This document shows, piece by piece, positions 58,702 through 64,000 of a stretch of 64,000 nucleotides of DNA. This stretch comes from Macrostomum hystrix (lineage: Eukaryota > Platyhelminthes > Macrostomidae), in contig CATNEN010000001.1 of assembly GCA_950097015.1 (NCBI GenBank), positions 10,624,001 to 10,688,000 of the forward strand, written 5' to 3'. The notes below the pieces were generated by a model, which did no database searches, was not told the DNA's origin, and worked only from the letters and a program-made list of their open reading frames with translations. The position numbers and the translations under genes were made by a program. Positions within the stretch are counted from its first letter, which is position 1, and each line of letters opens with the position of its first letter.

Positions 58702-60172
58702 TCAGCCGCACGTCTTAGAAGCGCTCAGGAACCGGAAGGACACGAAGCCCTGGTCGCCAGTTGAACTGCCACCCGAGACGCAGCCGCCAAGACAGAAGGA
58801 CCCGCCGCCGCCGCCCCTCTGTCCGTAGCCGAGACCGGCGCCTCCGCCGCTGAAGCCGCCGCCTGCGCCGGGGGCTCCTCTGATCGATCCGCTCTCGCAG
58901 CCGCCTCCGCCGCCACCACCGAATCCGCCTCTGCTGGAGCTGCCGACTCCAGAGACGCCGCCGACCCAGCCGTCAGCCCGACTGCCGCCTCGGTCGCCAT
59001 CCGAGGAGCTCCGCCTGGGGTTGACGGCCTTGCCCAGCCAGCCGGCACCGCAGCCACCGTGGTTGCTGCCACCCGGAGTGTCGCTGGGGTTGTTGAACCC
59101 TGGCTGTCCGTTGACGCCACCAAGGCCAAAGCAAAATACGCAATCGCCAGTACTGCTAGATCCGTTGAGGCCCAGTTCACCGATTTGTCCTGCGAATCGG
59201 TTAATCAAATTTGGCTTTTTACTAAAACCCTGAAGTGAGATTTCTTCGAAAAGTGATTGTTTCAATAAAGCCGTTTTAAGGTCAGACCATTGTTTAAAGT
59301 AGATGCGCCACCGCCTCCACCCGCGGCCAGCAGCAGCAGCAGGTCGGAGCTGCGGTACACGAAGCTGCCGCCGCCTCCGCCGCCTCCCTCGTACTGCACG
59401 GAGGTCGAGCCGCCCATCTGGCCGACGACGACGGTCAGCCGAGTGCCGGCCGTCAGGTTCGTCCTGGCGCTCACCCGGGCACCCAGGCCTCCTGTTGTGT
59501 TCGTAAAGGTGTTGCCGCCACCCCTGGCTCCCGCAGCCTCGATCAGGTAGCAGCCGGTGGACTCGACTAGGACGCTCTGCACCGAGCCGACTCTGCCGAC
59601 GCTGCTGTCTGAAAGGCGAGGGTTTTCACCGGTGCAGCTTCTCCGCCTTTGAGTGGCATGTACTCAGACTCAAAGCATGACAGACACTCACTGTGCAGCA
59701 GCACTGTTGAGGCGAGCCTCGCACTGCCCATCGCCTTCCACACCGTGGCGCCTTCCGCAGCTGACGAAGCCAGCAGCCTCAGAGCCCAGTCAGTGGCTGG
59801 CTCGATCCAGGCCGCGATCGCAACGCTCACAATCTCGCAGATGCCGCCGCTCTTCACCGAGACCGCAGCGGAGCAGCGCGACCGATGACACGAGGCCACA
59901 CAGTCGATGACCGAGCTCGCACTGGTGACCGAGGTCACGCTGATGTTGCTGCTCAGGGACAATGGCGGCAGCAGCAGCTGCGGTTCTCGCACAGCAGAGT
60001 ATTGTCCAGCAGTCTCAGTGACGCCAGAGTTAGTAATGCTGCTACAGGCTAAAAATCATTGAAAGAACCTTTATTCAGAGCTGAAGTACCTTCCTCAGAC
60101 AAAGCGTTTTGGCACTCAGAACTTACCGAAAATCAAGATTAGAACTTTTGATATGCATTGATCCCGTTTCAT
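58702..60172 (-). CDS. Secreted ALK/LTK-type glycine-rich domain protein, copy 2 (4 exons)
   Basis: Exons: 60172-60127, 60048-59692, 59608-59288, 59189-58702; 1212 bp, 403 residues, all junctions GT-AG and phase 1 as in copy 1. Exons 1 (46 bp) and 4 (488 bp) have identical lengths in the two copies. Exon 1 encodes a signal peptide (MKRDQCISKVLILIF). Exon 2 has a diverged cysteine module (CVASCHRSRCSAAVSV). Exons 3-4 form the glycine-rich domain (STGCYLIEAAGARGGGNTF, GGGGGGGSFVYRSSD, HGGCGAGWLGK, GGGGGSFCLGGCV), ending KTCG and stop. No kinase or membrane segment. Intron 1 is short (78 bp) and free of repeats, unlike copy 1. Tandem paralog in the same orientation, separated by about 20.5 kb of satellite and retrotransposon. 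A secreted binding or matrix protein is inferred. Confidence 0.82.
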
Positions 60173-60562
60173 TGTCACTTCTGGTCTTACTTTAGGAGGC
60201 TTTTGATTTCTGTGACAGTCGACGCATAAAATAACCTGCCTCCTTGGCTCAACTCAGCAATTTACATACAATGCCTCGCTCGATAGTTTGCTGTTTTCGT
60301 CGCCTAGCAACGACTATCGAATGAGATTGTCAAGGCTTCAACCCTAAGCAGCCATCTTTCCATTGGTCCTCTCTCAATTTCACCCTCGATGGCATCCCGG
60401 CCTCCCGACCGCTCCCTACCTATTTTAGCTAACTCAGGTAGATTGTCAATTTGGGTTAATTTAACAGACCATTTTTTCAGTGTCAGCTATCAGATTTTTT
60501 TGTTCAGGACAAACTAAAGGGCCATCAGCCGAATCTGTCAGTTGTCAATGAGCTGTCAGTTT
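60173..60562. other. Upstream region of glycine-rich gene copy 2
   Basis: Probable promoter region; no clear TATA box. No other coding content. Confidence 0.4.
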
Positions 60563-61530
60563 AATTGCACCCAGTGTACACAGATCACAGGAGTTCTCAA
60601 AGCCAGTGTACACAGATCACAGGAGTTCTCAAATCCAGTGTACACAGATCACAGGAGTTCTCAAAGCCAGTGTACACAGATCACAGGAGTTCTCAAAGCC
60701 AGTGTACACAGATCACAGGAGTTCTCAAAGCCAGTGTACACAGATCACAGGAGTTCTCAAAGCCAGTGTACACAGATCACAGGAGTTCTCAAAGCCAGTG
60801 TACACAGATCACAGGAGTTCTCAAAGCCAGTGTACACAGATCACAGGAGTTCTCAAAGCCAGTGTACACAGATCACAGGAGTTCTCAAAGCCAGTGTACA
60901 CAGATCACAGGAGTTCTCAAAGCCAGTGTACGCAGATCACAGGAGTTCTCAAAGCCAGTGTACGCAGATCACAGGAGTTCTCAAAGCCAGTGTACGCAGA
61001 TCACAGGAGTTCTCAAAGCCAGTGTACACAGATCACAGGAGTTCTCAAAGCCAGTGTACACAGATCACAGGTGTTCACAAACCCAGTGTACACATAACGC
61101 AGGTGTTCACAAACCCAGTGTTCACAGATCACAAGTGCTCGCAAACCCAGTGTACCAGATCACAGGTGTTCACAAACCCAGTGTACACAGATCACAGGTG
61201 TTCACAAACCCAGTGTACACAGATCGCAGGTGTTCACAAATCCTGTGTACAAAGTTCACAATTGTACTCAAAGCCAGTGTACACAGATCACAATTGTACT
61301 CAAAGCCAGTGTACACAGATCACAATTGTACTCAAATCCAGTGTACAAAGATCACAATTGTACTCAAAACCAGTGTACACAGATCACAGGAGTTCTCAAA
61401 GCCAGTGTACACAGATCACAGGTGTTCGCAAACCCAGTGTACACAGATCACAGGTGTTCACAAACCCAGTGTAAACAGATCGCAGGTGTTCTCAAAGCCA
61501 GTGTACGCAGATCACAGGTGTTCTCAGAGG
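60563..61530. repeat. 32-bp minisatellite
   Basis: About 30 copies with core GTGTACACAGATCACAGGAG followed by TTCTCAAAGCCA. The first half is nearly uniform; later units carry TGTTCACAAACC and ATTGTACTCAAA variants in blocks. Each unit contains the palindrome GTGTACAC (GTGTACGC in three). Confidence 0.97.
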
Positions 61531-62263
61531 CCCAATTCATTTGGTGCGCAGTCACGGAGAGAAGGCTTGGGGGCTTGAGGCCAGCCTCTAAATCACAGTG
61601 AGCGTGTACACTGCCTGCCGATGAGAAAGTTAGAGCAGATGTACACATGTCTGTGTATGTGTACAGGGTCTGTGTTCGTGTGTACTCAGGAGTCAGCGGA
61701 AGGGTTGATGTTGCCTCAACGGGTTGAGTGATGCCAAATTATTCGTCACTGCCTCCATGTAGATCGGCAATACGCACTGGGACTATTTTGAGTTCGTAAA
61801 GCTATTCCTCTAGGTTAAGAGCAACTGCTTTTAGAGCATTGAAATCTGCTTTGAAAGCTGAGCTCACGGAAGCGATCAAATGCTTTCTGCTCTCATTTAA
61901 TCGAATCTTTCCTCGTTGTGTCATTGTTTAGAAAACTGCGGCATCCAGCAAAGGCTTTTAGGAAGAGGAGAGCTATTGTGTTGTCTACTTTAAAGCTTTG
62001 AAAACATGCTTATTGTGAACTAAGATAATAGATTGTCCTAGGAAAGGATCCTTGATTATTTTTAGCAAAACTTTTAGTGGGCCGCTTGTTACTGATGTGT
62101 AAATTGACAAAAATTCGTTCGTTGTCTTGGTATTTTTTTCGTCAGATGCCACGCTTCTCATCAAGATTTCTGTCCTCCTGGGTGACTAAATTTCTCAACC
62201 AACTCAAACCTGTGTGACTGCGCACAAAATTAATGTGGCCTTGTTCCTTGATTGTTCCATGAA
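61531..62263. other. Intergenic, no gene
   Basis: Unique sequence between two arrays; no coding frame with recognisable content. Confidence 0.4.
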
Positions 62264-64000
62264 CAGGAACAAGGATGTAAGATATGAACAGGAACAAGGA
62301 TTTAGGATATGAACAGGAACAAGGATTTAAGATATGAACAGGAACAAGGATTTAGGATATGAACAGGAACAAGGATGTAAGATATAAACAGGAACAAGGA
62401 TTTAGGATATGAACAGGAACAAGGATGTAAGATATGAACAGGAACAAGGATGTAGGATATGAACAGGAACAAGGATGTAAGATATGAACAGGAACAAGGA
62501 TTTAGGATATGAACAGGAACAAGGATGTAAGATATGAACAGGAACAAGGATTTAGGATATGAACTGGAACAAGGATTTAAGATATGAACTGGAACAAGGA
62601 TGTAAGATATGAACCGGAAAAAGGATTTAGGATATGAACTGGAACAAGGATTTAAGATATGAACTGGAACAAGGATGTAAGATATGAAGTGGAATGAGGA
62701 TGTAAGATATGAACAGGAACAAGGATTTAAGACATGAAGTGGAACAAGGATGTAAGATATGAACAGGAACAAGGATTTAGGATATAAACTGGAACTATGA
62801 TTTAAGATATGAACTGGAACAAGGATTTAAGATATGAACAGGAACAAGGATTTAAGATATTAACAGGAACAAGGATGTAAGATATGAACAGGAACAAGGA
62901 TTTAAGATATGAACAGGAACAAGGATGTAAGTTATGAACAGGAACAAGGATGTAAGATATGAACACGAACAAGGATTTATGATATGAACACGAACAAGGA
63001 TTTAAGATTTGAACACGAACAAGGATTTAAGATATGAACAGGAACAAGGATTTAAGATATTAACAGGAACAAGGATGTAAGATATGAACAGGAACAAGGA
63101 TGTAAGATATGAACAGGAACAAGGATTTAAGATATTAACAGGAACAAGGATGTAAGATATGAACAGGAACAAGGATTTAAGATATGAACAGGAACAAGGA
63201 TTTAAGATATGAACAGGAACAAGGATTTAAGATATTAACAGGAACAAGGATGTAAGATATGAACAGGAACAAGGATTTAAGATATGAACAGGAACAAGGA
63301 TGTAAGTTATGAACAGGAACAAGGATGTAAGATATGAACACGAACAAGGATTTATGATATGAACACGAACAAGGATTTAAGATTTGAACACGAACAAGGA
63401 TTTAAGATATGAACAGGAACAAGGATTTAAGATATTAACAGGAACAAGGATGTAAGATATGAACAGGAACAAGGATGTAAGATATGAACACGAACAAGGA
63501 TTTATGATATGAACACGAACAAGGATTTAAGATATGAACACGAACAAGGATGTAAGATATGAACACGAACAAGGATTTAAGATATGAACACGAACAAGGA
63601 TTTAAGATATGAACTGGAACAAGGATTTAGGATTTGAACAGGAACAAGGATGTAAGATATGAACAGGAACAAGGATTTAGGATATGAACACGAACAAGGA
63701 TTTAGGATATGAACACGAACAAGGATTTAAGATATGAACAGGAACAACGATTAAAGATATGAACAGGAACAAGGATTTAAGATATGAACAGAAACAAGGA
63801 TTTAAGCTATGAACAGGAACAAGGATGTAAGATATGAACAGGAACAAGGATATAAGATATGAACTGGAACAAGGATTTAAGATATGAACAGGAACAAGGA
63901 TTTAGGATATGAACAGGAACAAGGATGTAAGATATAAACACGAACAAGGATTTAAGATATTAACAGGAACAAGGATGTAAGATATGAACAGGAACAAGGA
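62264..64000. repeat. 25-bp minisatellite, continues past the window
   Basis: About 70 copies with core GAACAGGAACAAGGATTTAA (variants GGATGTAAG, TTTAGG, CACGAAC, CTGGAAC). A block with GTTATGAACAGG, TTTATGATATG and AAGATTTGAAC occurs at about 62930-63020 and again at 63305-63395, so higher-order duplication of about 375 bp (15 units) exists. Confidence 0.97.

Noticed and set aside
60542-61578. 310- and 337-codon frames in the 32-bp array
   Set aside because: Stop-free repeat unit with length not divisible by three, so parallel frames give the same cyclic peptide.

Overview
The window is nuclear DNA of an invertebrate animal. It has GT-AG introns, a metazoan ionotropic glutamate receptor, TOM70, CRAL-TRIO lipid-transfer proteins, ALK/LTK-type glycine-rich proteins, a Ty3/Gypsy retrotransposon primed by tRNA-His, and tRNA-derived SINEs. 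Nothing looks prokaryotic. I cannot name the species from the sequence; a spiralian or other bilaterian invertebrate is a guess. The most striking property is the tandem-repeat load. By eye about 27 kb (roughly 40%) is minisatellite, with units of 5, 13, 18, 20, 21, 23, 25, 27, 28, 30, 32 and 38 bp, inside introns as well as between genes.

Layout. 753-2860 (+): C-terminal half of an ionotropic glutamate receptor, six exons, 5' part not found. 6830-9033 (+): 3' part of an ankyrin-repeat gene with a 34-bp microexon. 9.7-13.9 kb: interleaved 23-bp and 18-bp arrays, a full SINE and Helitron-like ends. 14663-15017 (-): dead non-LTR retrotransposon fragment. 16349-23361 (+): complete six-exon TOM70 gene (627 aa), three of whose introns are filled by three different minisatellites. 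24.7-26 kb: 32-bp array.

26175-27896 (-) and 33376-35122 (+): two nearly identical two-exon CRAL-TRIO genes in divergent orientation, each with a (GGGAT)n array in its intron and separate TATA/CCAAT-like promoters. The 5.5 kb between them holds more minisatellites and a SINE.

36060-38183 (-) and 58702-60172 (-): two paralogous four-exon genes for secreted proteins with a signal peptide, a cysteine-containing PAN-like region and an ALK/LTK-type glycine-rich domain, but no kinase or membrane anchor. Between them lies a 13-bp satellite (about 11.7 kb in total), split at 43197-50064 by a complete, apparently very young Ty3/Gypsy element. Its two 431-bp LTRs look identical, it has a 4-bp target duplication, and its gag and pol overlap with a textbook -1 frameshift signal. 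A 21-bp array follows the satellite. The window ends in 32-bp and 25-bp arrays, the last running off the edge.

Gene models were built by hand from splice sites and reading-frame phase. The phases close exactly for TOM70, both CRAL-TRIO genes, both glycine-rich genes and the visible parts of the receptor and ankyrin genes, which is the main support for the exon boundaries.
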